Of a stretch of 64,000 bases of DNA, positions 36,001 to 47,200 are shown piece by piece; the stretch's first letter is position 1; each line of letters starts with the position of its first letter. Below the pieces are notes generated by a model, which did no database searches, was not told the DNA's origin, and saw only the letters and a program-made list of their open reading frames with translations. This DNA is from Gordionus sp. m RMFG-2023 (lineage: Eukaryota; Nematomorpha; Gordioida; Chordodea; Parachordodidae), in assembly GCF_954871325.1 (NCBI RefSeq), contig NC_088777.1:16407366-16471365 (forward strand), given 5' to 3'. Both the position numbers and the translations under genes were made by a program.

Positions 36001-39000
36001 AATCGGCATGGGCGTTCTCGCTTAAACCTGCTCATTATAGACCCCTAGACGCGAGTTACGTTTTTAGAGGAAGAACAAATAATTAATACACAACAATTTA
36101 TGTTTATTTATTTAACCCAAAACAAAAAAGAATAATAAATGGTATAAATCATATTTATAACCCAAAATATGAAAAAAGTATATTTATTTAAAATTTCAAA
36201 AAAAAGGTGTGTATTTATTCAAAGTATATGGATATTTTTATAATTCATTTTTTTTCTTCTCCAAATATAAAAGTTTTAAAAAATAAGAGAAATTATTGAA
36301 ACAAGTTGCTCAAAGCCCTCCCAATTTTTTATCTATGTTTATTTGTAGTGTTTTTTAAAAATTATTTATCTGTCAGATAAAATTTTCTTTATCTAAAAAG
36401 TGACAAGGCTTACTTCAAGCCCCTCAAGCTTCATCGATTCTTTTTGCCTACCAATCAATCTAATACCTTCCCTACCTACCCTTCTCAATCGATCGAAAAT
36501 CTTGAGATCAATTCAAACTCATTTCATAATAAATTCGTCGAATACATCAAACCCAATTATGCCTCTTGGTCCGGAGCTTCCATTTTACTCACTTCCCTGA
36601 ACTCTTTTAATTTCCTTGTAAAGCCGACCACATCTGTCATCCCTGATAATCTGCTATTGTCCACTTTTCACAAAAGCAAAATGGCATCTGTCTTTTTGAA
36701 CAGTAATGAGGGGCCATTATCAAGGAAGATTTTTAGTCGGAAGGACAGGTTATTGCACTCTATGTTTATATATTTTATAGAGCTGTTTTTTATTATAATA
36801 TATACACATTATGTTTATGTGTAAAATGCTATTTCAAAACAGTTGTGATTTATCTTAAAGAAATCGAAAGACATTGTGCTACCGTGAAATAATGACTTTT
36901 TAAAACCATTCAATTTAGATTAATGATATGCATCGGGCCTAATTTCCTAAGCCCGGCCCTATCCGAAATATTATTTAAAAAATTTGCCTGGCCCGATCCC
37001 GAACGAAATCTCTTTTATTAGTCCCAAAAAGCCCGACCCGAAATAAAAATCATTTGTTCACTCGGCCTGGCCCGAATTTAGATATAGAGAATTGAATTTA
37101 GATATAGAGAATTTTATTATTCTTTTGTAAAAAGAATATTCTACAAATAAAAAATTATAGCACCTTGTTTCTTTCAAGAATTTTAAAATATATCAATTAT
37201 TTGACAAAATGTAATAATATTATATTTAAGCCCGGCCCGGTCTGAAATTTTTCAAAAAATATTAGGCCCGACCCAGCCCGAAATTATATTTTAAAAATAG
37301 ATCAGGCCCGGGTACAAGCCAGACCATGATTTGCAGATCTCTACTTTAGATAAGTAATAACGAAAAAAATTATGCAATCATAGATTCTAACCTATGACTC
37401 ATCGCAACCAACCAGGTCTCAAAAATAAGTTTGTTCATTATGAATATGACTCTGAAACACTTATTTGATAAGTGTTAATATCTTATTTTTGTCGTTATTT
37501 ATACAGACATAAAAGGCCACATCATAAACACTTTAGCAAAATTATAATTCAATATAAGAAAATTTTTAATTATATAACATATACCAAAATTATATCTATT
37601 TTTTAAGCCATATTCACGGATATTTATAATAAAAATAGGTATGATCAAAAAAATTCATTTTTTTATTGACACTTTTTTATAATAAAAATTATTATACAAA
37701 AAGGAAGGAAACTCAAGACGATTACAAAAAAAGAGCTGGCGGAGGAATGAGCTGCTTCGATGCCATCAAGCCCTTTATCATTAAATTTGAACCAAGACCA
37801 CTCGCTCTAAATCTCGCTATTCGTGCAAGTCAACTTAAGACTAAAAGTATTATTTTCAATGAAAATTTTAGTTAAAATACTAGTAGGCTTAATTGTTAGC
37901 GATAAAAAATTTCCACTCATATATTTATAGTCCGTTCAAACAATTAACGCGATTTTAACGTTTTTTTTTATTAAAACTTAATACATATAATTTTACTTCC
38001 GGGTTATACTATTTTTTTTTGGTGATTTGAGAACTTAAATGATAATATCCAATTAATACATTTTTATTCATATGGAAACTAGCTGGGAAATTGTATCAGA
38101 TGTATTCTTTTTATTTTGTACCTTTTTTCAATATTTTCTACATAGCTGATGATGAAAACATATTAAGTGAAGCTTTTATTATTTTTTAAAATGATATGGA
38201 GAGTAATCTGCTCATTAATTCTTCTATTAAAGATTATAATTAATTTTGTTTTAAAGACAATTAATATAATGCTCTAAGGTTCTAAATTATGGTGTAGTAT
38301 TAAATTATGATATGTTAAGTATTTATAAAAATAAGATATTTTTCTTACATTTGATGTTATTACTATCTACCGCACCAGTAAACTATTGTTTAGTTTTCCT
38401 TATAAGCTCAATAGGCCAAATTGTCATAGATTAAATTATAAATTGTTTGAAAATTTGATTAACATGGAAATATATTTAAACCACCTTTTTACTAAGGTTT
38501 AATGTCTGATGAACCAGGGACTCCATATAACTCTTATAGGTATATAGCGTAGAGAATATTTTCACTATAATTGAAAGTTACAAGTAGGAGATTTATAGTT
38601 TCCCCTATATTTATTTTGGGACTTTTGATAAATATTCTCAATTTTTTATCATTTTTCATGCAGAAACTTGGATGATATAGCAATGTGTAAATACTCCAAT
38701 TAAATATGGTTTTATAATTCTACAAGGTGTCAACGACAGTCAACTTACTAGTCGTAGATTAAATATAACTTCTTAAAATATCTCTTTAAGACATATTCCC
38801 AAATGATGTTAAATACCTACTTTCTCTTTTAATTTTAATTAGCGTGAATAAAGATTAAATTTCAAATAAATGTTTAAATTTTATCATAAGGGTTAATTTC
38901 ATTCTCGCTTTTCAAGCTTATTCGGAATTAATCCAATCCTCAATCAAAGATAACGACAATTAAATTATTTTCATAAATATAAGCCTATTTATTTTATATG

Positions 39001-40839
39001 AAAGATGAAAAAAAAATTAATATTGTTTTATATAATTTTTTATCAAAATATATATTCCCCAAATTATAGTTTCCCGGGAAATTTACATTCCTGTCTTTTA
39101 AAGGAAGATAAAGATTATTTTAGAAGTTGGAAGGTAAATCTTGATGGGTTGCCTCCATATTATTTTAATAGGAGAGACCGGAGTAAAACGACCAATATTT
39201 TGCATTTACCATAAAAATTTAAAAACAAAAGTAAAACAGAGCAAAATTATATATTAATGTGCAATCATCACCTACAAAATAAAAAAGATTTACCCTTACC
39301 TATAATAATTTAGGAGCTTTTTAATTATGTGAAATGTGACATTCTTTCTATTTTACCCTGTACCTTAAAATGGCTAACTAGGGTAAAATTGAATTGAACA
39401 CAACTTTGGGCAAAATATTACAATTTTGACATCTATTTAATACTTTCATTATAAAAAAATCATAAGAATTAAGGCACCCCCGTTTATCTGTAGAGTGTAG
39501 ACATTTTAGCCACAATAACTCATTCTACAGAGGCGCTTGACGGCAGAGTGGTTGTTATATTTAATAAAAACTTTATATTGGTATAATCAACATGTTAAAA
39601 TCCCGACACTCATTTTAAAAAAAATAATTCAAAATTTGATAAGTGTCAAAACATATATCAATTTTTATATTATACCATCTAAGGGGTTCCCAAGAAATAG
39701 AAATATTGATTTAAAAAATTATATTTTTTAATTATAATATAAAATTTACCGTGTTGCCATGCTTAAGATAGAATTTTTTTGTATTGAAATTAACTCGTAA
39801 ATATCATTAAACGAATTTAACTCAAATATTATCTTTAATATAAAAAAACCTAAAATAAAATTATATCAAAGTGTATTAAAAATAAATACAGATGCCTTCG
39901 AAAAGAGTATCTAGATTTTATGAAACTGTAGATACCATATTTTTATAACAAGATACTTTAATAACATCTGGAAATTATATATAAAAATACACCAAATTTA
40001 AGGTATTTATGCTCAAAATATTATTCTGGTTAACATTGTTACCATCCCGTCAACCGCTTTACCCCGGTCTCCTCTAATGCTATTTTGAGTTTTAGTCTAC
40101 AAAAAAGCTAGTTTTAATGAAAATTAGATATAATACCAAAAAATCATATTTTTAAATGACAGCTGGTGGGTCAATGGGTTGAGAAAATTTATGATATCAC
40201 GTGAATCAGTGGGTTTATTGGCTCGATTCCTGGCGGGACCGGTTTTTTCTGGAGCTAACGAGCCTAGGGTTAGAGAGATGGTAGAAATATACGAGGGTAG
40301 GGTTAATACATATTTAATAAGGATAAAATTCAAACTTTAAATATCACCTAAATTATTTTCTCTCTTGTAAACGCTGCTAACGTTATCATTATTATAATAA
40401 TTTAAACACAAACAAATATTCCCATTATTATAATTTATATATTCTTTAAATTTTTGCCTATTTACAATTATGTCAAAAAAACATTCAATGTTTTTTCTGA
40501 GGAAGAGATAAAGTCATTTTTGAATTCTTTTAAAAAAATTATGAAAATTTTTTCCGGGGAAATTATCTTCCATGATTTGTAAAAAGAAACTTGTACCTAA
40601 GCTCCCTTTTTTTGAAAAAGAATATAGTAAATATCATTTTCACTAACTTGAAATTGTAATATTTGTTCATTTATAAACATAAAAATAATATAGACGATAA
40701 AGATGAAGTCAGAATAGAAGGGACAGACAATAATGAAGAGCTAGGAGAATCAGAAGACAGTGAAATATATTCGAAAATGGCTGAGATTCCAGATTGGAAC
40801 ATTATAGATACTAGCATTAGGCCTTATTGGACTTCTTAA
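27030..40839 (+). CDS. ACTR10: ACTR10 / Arp11, actin-related subunit of dynactin
   Basis: Ten exons join in phase to 581 codons: 27030-27183, 27375-27662, 29276-29385, 31695-31874, 32097-32267, 34234-34345, 35345-35496, 35696-35826, 36401-36702 and 40694-40839. Arp11 caps the pointed end of the Arp1 filament in dynactin, the dynein activator. Visible actin-fold landmarks are VILDIGTSYTKCGFAG (about residues 13-28), FIPSHLATIY, CLVVIDCGYSQITILPICSG (about 200), SRVCMVADLKNSKQFD, TLILDSISRCSIDCRKAL, NLVLIGGLSTLPGF (about 402-415), NYASWSGASILL and the near-terminal IPDW shared with human ACTR10. It is longer than the human protein of about 417 residues. An acidic exon (29276-29385) sits between PSHL and the DCGY motif, and an acidic stretch comes just before IPDW. 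Introns hold at least five MITEs. Its 3' end faces that of SETDB1. Junctions rest on frame, splice signals and alignment. Confidence 0.92.
28553..29039. mobile_element. probable MITE in ACTR10 intron 2
   Basis: TTTCATTGCACAGGTG at 28553-28568 is repeated inverted and perfectly at 29024-29039 (CACCTGTGCAATGAAA), with 487 bp in all. A TGCAGACCCC / GGTTGCATAGACCCC pair lies inside. No target duplication could be recognised, so the superfamily is open. It has no coding capacity. Confidence 0.55.
29596..29764. mobile_element. worn hAT MITE (CAACACTA end) in ACTR10 intron 3
   Basis: The right end ACCGATTAACAACACTA matches the TAGTGTTGTTAA terminus of the elements at 3609 and 18831. The left end TAGAGTGACGCAAGTTCGG is only a distant match. 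Internal words such as TTAGTCGATT and GCTAAGCTGACTAA are shared in style with 18831-19174. No target duplication is visible, so it is probably old or truncated. Confidence 0.5.
31050..31275. repeat. cluster of TTCGCGA-type words in ACTR10 intron 3
   Basis: TCGCGA or one-change variants (TTCGCGATAAAA, TTCACGATTA, TTCGCGATATA, TTCGCGAAAAA) recur about nine times in 225 bp at irregular spacing. In such AT-rich DNA this is far more CG than expected. It ends in GTTTCGCTGAATTGACC. It could be a worn minisatellite or the subterminal array of a transposon. No coding capacity was found. Confidence 0.5.
33339..34119. mobile_element. non-autonomous hAT derivative (GTAACG-end family), ACTR10 intron 5
   Basis: The left end TAGTGTTGTAAACGTTACTT matches the right end of the transposase-bearing hAT at 44900-46626. 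The right part (CGAATGGCC, then AACGACGTTACTTACCA) matches the left end of that element, so this copy lies in the opposite orientation. The outermost bases on the right are worn. The flanks are ATTTTATT at 33331-33338 and 34120-34127, a perfect 8-bp duplication, though of low complexity. It is 781 bp with no transposase, so it is an internally deleted relative. Confidence 0.75.
34393..34535. mobile_element. truncated GC-armed hAT MITE fragment
   Basis: It begins TAGTGATCTGCAAGGCCTGG, the left terminus of the GC-armed family. It continues with GGCCCGACCCC and a TTCGGGCC-like unit, and then fades. No matching right end or target duplication was found. It lies in ACTR10 intron 6 just before the complete copy at 34667. 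Confidence 0.6.
34667..35095. mobile_element. GC-armed hAT MITE, copy 3 (chimeric)
   Basis: The inverted ends CAGAGACCTGCAG and CTGCAGGTCTCTG are perfect. They are flanked by a perfect 8-bp duplication ATATAGAT (34659-34666 and 35096-35103). Arms are GGCCCGGCCC-like. At about 34943-34994 the element contains TAATGTTGTTAAACGGCT and GGCTAACTCA, which are the end sequences of the other MITE type seen at 3609-3802. A piece of one MITE is therefore embedded in another. It lies in ACTR10 intron 6. Confidence 0.88.
36921..37343. mobile_element. GC-armed hAT MITE, copy 4
   Basis: The ends are TAATGATATGCATCGGGCC and TTGCAGATCTCTA. The flanks ATTTAGAT (36913-36920) and CTTTAGAT (37344-37351) agree at six of eight bases, ignoring nothing else. 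The arms contain GCCCGGCCC and GCCCGACCC units. A short direct repeat, TTAGATATAGAGAATT, sits near 37078-37110. It lies in ACTR10 intron 9. Confidence 0.8.
37693..37875 (+). CDS. exon-like open frame in ACTR10 intron 9
   Basis: After a TACAAAAAG acceptor-like site, the frame reads RAGGGMSCFDAIKPFIIKFE and PRPLALNLAIRASQLK. It uses C-ending codons that stand out against the AT-rich intron. A GTGCAAGT donor-like site lies near 37832. The main ACTR10 model joins 36702 to 40694 in phase and does not need it. It could be an alternative exon, a retrocopy fragment or part of a transposon. No family is recognised. Confidence 0.25.
   Translation, partial: YTKRKETQDDYKKRAGGGMSCFDAIKPFIIKFEPRPLALNLAIRASQLKTKSIIFNENFS
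40165..40250 (+). repeat. possible tRNA-derived SINE head
   Basis: TGGGTCAATGGG (about 40167) resembles a Pol III A box and GGCTCGATTCC (40220-40230) a B box. A T-run follows at 40243. The flanks do not fold as a tRNA. It lies in ACTR10 intron 9. Box similarity alone is weak evidence, and no second copy was seen in the window. Confidence 0.3.
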
Positions 40840-41297
40840 TTATTCTTATTAAAGAGATTTAATATATATTATTGTTGCTTGATACTCTTATCATTATAAA
40901 TGCGTATTTATGTAAATTTTGTATATTATATTTTTATTATATTACTTAAATATAATAATAATCTTATTCAAATTATTTAGAAATTAATTTAGTGAATATT
41001 GGAATTGTTTTTTATATAATTTTTAAACATCATAAGGCGACAATGGATTTATTAGAAACATAATATTTACAATTTAAAAACTTAACTAATCATTATTTTT
41101 TGGCCGTTCACCTAAATATATAAATGCAATATAAATTATAGATTGGGTTAATACTGCCTAAATACAGACATGATAAATACAAAAATTAAATATAAACTTG
41201 TATAAAAAATTACATTAAAAAAATAATTTAAAAGAAGTAAGAATACCATTGATTCAAATTAAAATAACATAATTAGTCTTTTAAATTAGAATGATTC
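40840..41297. other. short gap between the convergent ACTR10 and SETDB1 3' ends
   Basis: These 458 bp lie between the ACTR10 stop (40839) and the SETDB1 stop (41298, minus strand). They must hold both 3' UTRs and polyadenylation sites. Only generic A/T-rich sequence is visible. Confidence 0.6.
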
Positions 41298-44200
41298 TCA
41301 TATAAGCCTTCCATTACATCTATGAGAGCAACATCGACATACGATCTCCTTACCTTTGACACTACCCACCTCATAGCCATAATTCCAGGTGAGTTCTGTT
41401 CCAGCCACTATGGTTCTATTGGCGAAAAGAGCAATGGCAGGAAATCTGACATCCTGACCAGAAACAAAAACGTTCTGGACAAAAAGGTTTGGATCGCAGG
41501 AATGATTCAGGTACCTGTTATTGTGGCATTTGCATATTATTCAATAAAAAGAATTACACATTTCTTAATTCCATCTTCATTAACGAAAATGTAAAGATAA
41601 AATTTATAAACATTTTTTTAAATAATAGTATACCTTCCTACGTTGCCCTCGCGTTTAGCGTCCATGACGTAACATTTGCGTTCTCCGTCAAATAACGAAC
41701 GGGTAGATTTAACGGAATTCGAGCTCAAGTTAGAATCGAGATTGGGATATTGAGAACTGGGATTAAATGTTGGCGGTCTATCATAGACTTGGAAAGAGTA
41801 ATTATCTGCTTCTTTGTTCCGCTGCTTAAGCAAGGAGAGTGAAGATCGTCCTGTAAAGCCAGTATTTGTTTTCCCATGATTTTTATCCCAATTGACAACC
41901 GAATCCACTAAATCGCAACCGTTACCTGTGTTATCGTTATAATCTTCTCCGGAAAACTCCTGTTTTAAGTACTCAGCACACTCTATGAAATCTAACTGCG
42001 CCAGATACTCGTCCCCCTCCTGATATCCATTGAGTTCGGCTTTACGGTCTGTTAATATCCGGCCGGTGTAAGTGCAGACGAAGGCGCCAAGAGGGATGTC
42101 GTTTAGGCACCGGATGCCCCAGCCTTTCTGTCGTGTTTTAAATAGTTGAAGTTTGTACCGGATCCCATTTTGAACTACACGATTTAGGCAGGCTCGCTTA
42201 TTGCATGAGCAGTTGGAATTGCACTCGTATATGCCAGTGCCGAGGGGCTCCAGCAGCCGGCGGTAAACGTAACTGACGATTTGGTTAAATATGAATGATA
42301 AATAATATATTCTTTCTTTTCCTTCTGAAACTCATAAAATATTTTCTTTTCACATTCTTACCTTCTCAATCTTCTTTATTTCCCGGTATATTACCAAATA
42401 CTTTTTCTCATGCAAATTCATCATATCTTTTACCCGCCGGTTTTAGCCAAGCCAATCTCGGTTCGAGATTTACCGGTTAAGTTATTGAATAAAGCCACTC
42501 CTATCCGTCGGGCAGAATCGGCAGTTAATCGTTGACATTCACAACTATCCGAGTCGAGGCACAGATCAGTGCAGGAACAACAAGAAAGAAAGCCAGAGTC
42601 TCGAGAAATCCTTATAATTATTTTTTTCAAATCAAGTGGAAGAGTATTAATAAAAAATAAACAAACTTAATACACTACGTCAATTCAACATTAAATATTT
42701 TATCTTTTGTAATTATTATGCTAGTCTAGGAAAAAAAAACCTTTATTTTTTTAAAATTTATATATTTTGGGGGTAAAATGTGCACTTTAATTAAATATAA
42801 AAAGGATCACATGATAATTGTGAATATATATGTCGCGGAACAAATTAAAAGCTAATAACTGGCGTGGAATAGGGTACGTGATATGCAATGAAGATAGTCC
42901 TACACGAAATGTTCATGTTATGATTATTTTTTTTACCATATAATACAATTAATTATATGTTTATATCGTATGTAGTATAATTTTAAAGAACTCCGTCGAA
43001 TGTACTTGATGTCGGCATGTGGTTAGCATAACTCTGCTATCATAGTTAGCGTGAATTCGCAGCGAAGTTAGTAATGTCAATTAGGGAAGGTAAATTTTGA
43101 AATTATTTCATTATTTAGGGACAAAGTAATCTAATTGACTATAGATTTGGATATAAAAGGCGTTCAAATTGTGGAATCCCCTAAGAGATCTAAATGTACA
43201 TTAATGTATAAATTGCAAAATTGTTCTATTTATTTTTATATATCAATATGAAAGATAAGAGGTCAATGAGGAGGAATATCAAAAAAAGGAAAAAGATGGC
43301 TTGAAGTATATATGAATTTGAATATAAAAGAGAATACATAAAAATATAGAGCTGGAAAAAGATGTATTATGGTGGAGTAAAAATGAAATTATATTATAAA
43401 AAATGACAAAATTGGCAAGAAAGATTTTAGCAATTCCTGTTCGCAACTTCAGAGCGAACTTTTTCAAAGACAGGAAGACTATTAGAAGAAATTGATTGAA
43501 ACCCGAAAATGTTGATGCTTTAATATTTTTAAATTATAAATATGAAGCTAATTTATAGTTGTGCAATTTATATTATAATTATTATTTGTATGGTTTAATA
43601 ATTAAATACCAAATAAATTGTCAATTGAGATATAAAAAATAAGCTAAAAGCTAATAGTAAAATACTAAAATTAATTTCTATGGGCGGACAAATAATTCGG
43701 GACAAATAAAAAAAAATCGCGCTGGGCAGGTAAAACTTTTTTTAAAAAATTTGGGTTCGGCCAGGATTAAAAAATTAGGCCCGATTATGAACCAAAAATT
43801 TACTTTTATTTATATCCACAAATAATTGTGTAGAACAAGAATAAATCGCCATAAAGCTATACAATCAAAAATAAGGTATGCAAAACTCATTTATAAGAAG
43901 TAAAATCTGGGTGACCCGTCATTTTTGACAGGTTAGCTACTAGTCTTAATGTACGAACATTAATATTGTCTTTTAATTAAATGGGATACCATTTTTTAAA
44001 AATTGCTTTTACAGTTTCAAAGATATCAGAAATGCAACGATACCTTTCATTTTGCTGCTATTAAATTATTTAAACCTCTAAAAGTTTAGTTGAATAACTT
44101 TTCAATGCATTTTTGCACTAAAACAAGCTAAATTTTATTAAAAAATATTAAATATTTTTGTAATTTATCATATATATTGCCTCTATTTTTTTCAGACTGA

Positions 44201-47200
44201 TATTTCATTTTTTTTAAAATGCATTTATTACTTTTATGTTTTCTTCTAATAAATGGCAATTTCATCATATTTTCCTTCAGGTTGATTCCTTTCAAAAAAC
44301 TAATTACAACCCGAAAGGAAGAAATAAATTTGAATACCTAAATTGGCCTTATTCATTACATTTTTTTAATTTTAAGGTTATTTTATAAGATACGTTTAGT
44401 AAATTATAATTTTTGGTATAGACCTATACCGTATTAGTATTGGCTTATTAAATCCTTACAAATTCTTCTTCTTTTTTTAACCTAAACCCAGCTAGAAATT
44501 TTTATTTAAAATATTATAATTAAATTTTTTAAAATAACATCTAATTGCTTTGTCATAATCACAAAGAAATTTTAATTTCGAATTTTTTTAGACCCGTCTG
44601 GCCCGGCAAGCCCGAAGAATTTGCTCAGAGGTGACAAAATGGTTTGGACATCTATTAAAGAAAAATCATGGCTTGAGTAATATTATCATGACTAAAATCT
44701 TAATTTAAAGTTAAATCATTTGTATTTAACAATCCAAACTGGTACCAACACGGAATATACAAGATCACTGATACCGATACCAACAAATAAATCATGATGT
44801 TTATAGGATAAAGCAAAGATCATAATTCATTCATCTTATAATTATTTTAAAAAATATATTTATTTATCATTTAGAACTAATTTATAAAATTGATAAAAGT
44901 AGTGCTGTGAAGTAACGTCGTTACTTTTTTGAAGAAAAGGACGCCATTCGTTACCTTCATCTAAAGGTAACGAGTAACGGTAACGCGTTTCTTTTTTTGA
45001 GTAACGGTAACGCAAAACGTTACTTTATATTTTTTCTTAAAAAATATCAATAAAAAGAAAAACATATTTTATTGTATTATAAAATTACTTTTATTTATTT
45101 TTTAATTCATAATATTAATAATTTAAGCCGAGTTTTAATTCATATCAACCACTTCCAACATTTTTTTTAAAATTCTCGTTGTTAAATTATCAGTCGAAAT
45201 TAATATTCAATCAAAATTCAAAGTAAATATAATGATATTATTAATTAATTTATAATTTATTTTAAAAGAATATTATGTCCATAGTACTTACTTCTTCGGA
45301 TGAAGAAGATTTAACCCTTTCCTGGCCCCAATTTGAATTATATTTTAAACCAATTAAGAAAATTAATGGTACCAAGTCTACACTTTGTAAATGTAAATTA
45401 CGTCCCAACGCAAATATTTCAACGTCAATGTCAAGTAGCTCAAACTTAAAAAAACATTTGAAGGTAAAGAATTAATTAATATATAATTATTTTTAACATA
45501 TAAAAACTTAATCATGAAATGATTTTAAAAACATTTTTATTTAAATTTCATTATAGATTTTATTATTAAAATACTATATATAGCATCTTATTATTTAACC
45601 ATGTATTCGCTAGCTACGACTCTTTCAATTTTAGAGAGCGAAGAAAATAATGCATTTGGGATATCTCACTCCCACTATAATCATTATAATATCAAAACTT
45701 AAAAAATTGGCTTTAAATAATTTTAAGTTTTGTAAGCCGATTATTGATTCAATCCTGGAAGCCATAGATAAAAGATATACAGTTCAAATATTGCTTATAA
45801 TTTATATTTTGACTATCATATTTTCAATAGATTCAAACACATCTATGATGATGAATATATACTATCGGCAATAATTCACCCACTATTTAAATTGGATTGG
45901 CCCTGGATAAAATTAGAGGTCAATAAAGGAAGAATGCTGGAACTTATTTCCAGTTTGAGAAAAGATATTGATAAAGAAAGAACAAGCTTGATTCCTTTAT
46001 ACAACATACATACTAGAATATTTTCAGATAAAGATAAAAAAAATTTTGATGAGGAAATGAATGAAGATCTCTGTGAAGATGATCTTTCAAGCTTTTTTCA
46101 AAATAAAGATATTTCCTTAGATATTTTTAATAAATTCCCCGAATTGAAATTTTTGTTTATTAAATATAACACCCTTCCATCCTCTGCGCCAATTGAACGT
46201 GTGTTTAGCACGGCGAAAGCTGTGTTGAGTACTAAGCGCTCATGTTTATCTGATCAAAATTTTGAAAATCAATTGTTGTTAAAAATAAATAAAAATTGTT
46301 ACATAAAGATGTTATCTTATGATATATTATTTTTGTATAATTTTATTCATTATAATTATATATGAAAATTTTATTATTAAAAGATCTTATTTTATATGTT
46401 CTTTTTGTATAGTTTTTATTATATATTGTCGGAAAAAAATAAATATTTTTTTGCATTATATATAACATTTATTTTTAAGTAACGAGTAGCCCGTTACTTT
46501 TTTGAAAAGTCGGTAACGCGCGTTCCTTTTGTAAAATGGTAACGAGTAACGGTAACGCGTTCCATTTTTCAGATGTAACGAGTAACGGTAACGCGTTTCT
46601 TTTTTGTAGTAACGTTTACAGCACTAGATAAAAGTATTCTTTCTTTCTTATCGATTTAGATAATTTGTATTTTTTTAATATAGATTTATTAATGGCTACT
46701 AGTATCGGTTATAATTGAAAGTGTATCAGTGCATCTCTGATATAATATGAATCAGAGTTTGAAAAAAAATCTTCGAAACATTTTTAAGGCAATTTTATTT
46801 TATAAAATGTTGATTTCATCTTGAAAAAATTATTTATGCATGAAAATTATGGCAAAATTAAATTAATCTTCTTTTAAAAAAAAACTAAAATCTTCAAATT
46901 TTACTAAAAATTTTTTTCAAATTCTGATAAATATTTTAAAATTCAAAATGATAGCAGATTAATCAGAGAAATGTTAGTCGACCTTTAAACATTGTTATAT
47001 ATTTTAAAAAAATATATTGATAGATATAAATAAAGTATGGTAATGTTATTTATTGGGGTCGGGGTAGAGGGCGCCTCCAAAAGTCAGGTTCACAGACCAG
47101 GCAAAATGCTTTCGCGTTGACCCAGGCAACTTGTGCAAAATGTTTTTATGGGCTGGAAGTTGATAAAAAAAATTGTATTTTTTTATTTATTAAGGGAAAT

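Noticed and set aside
39005-39214. 69-codon plus-strand open frame in ACTR10 intron 9
   Set aside because: The C-terminal half looks mildly coding-like, but no family, no splice frame and no need in the gene model could be found.
40165-40240. Functional tRNA gene
   Set aside because: The acceptor and T stems do not pair, and only box-like words are present.
43279-43467. 62-codon minus-strand frame
   Set aside because: It is antisense to the hAT dimerisation-domain relic on the plus strand.
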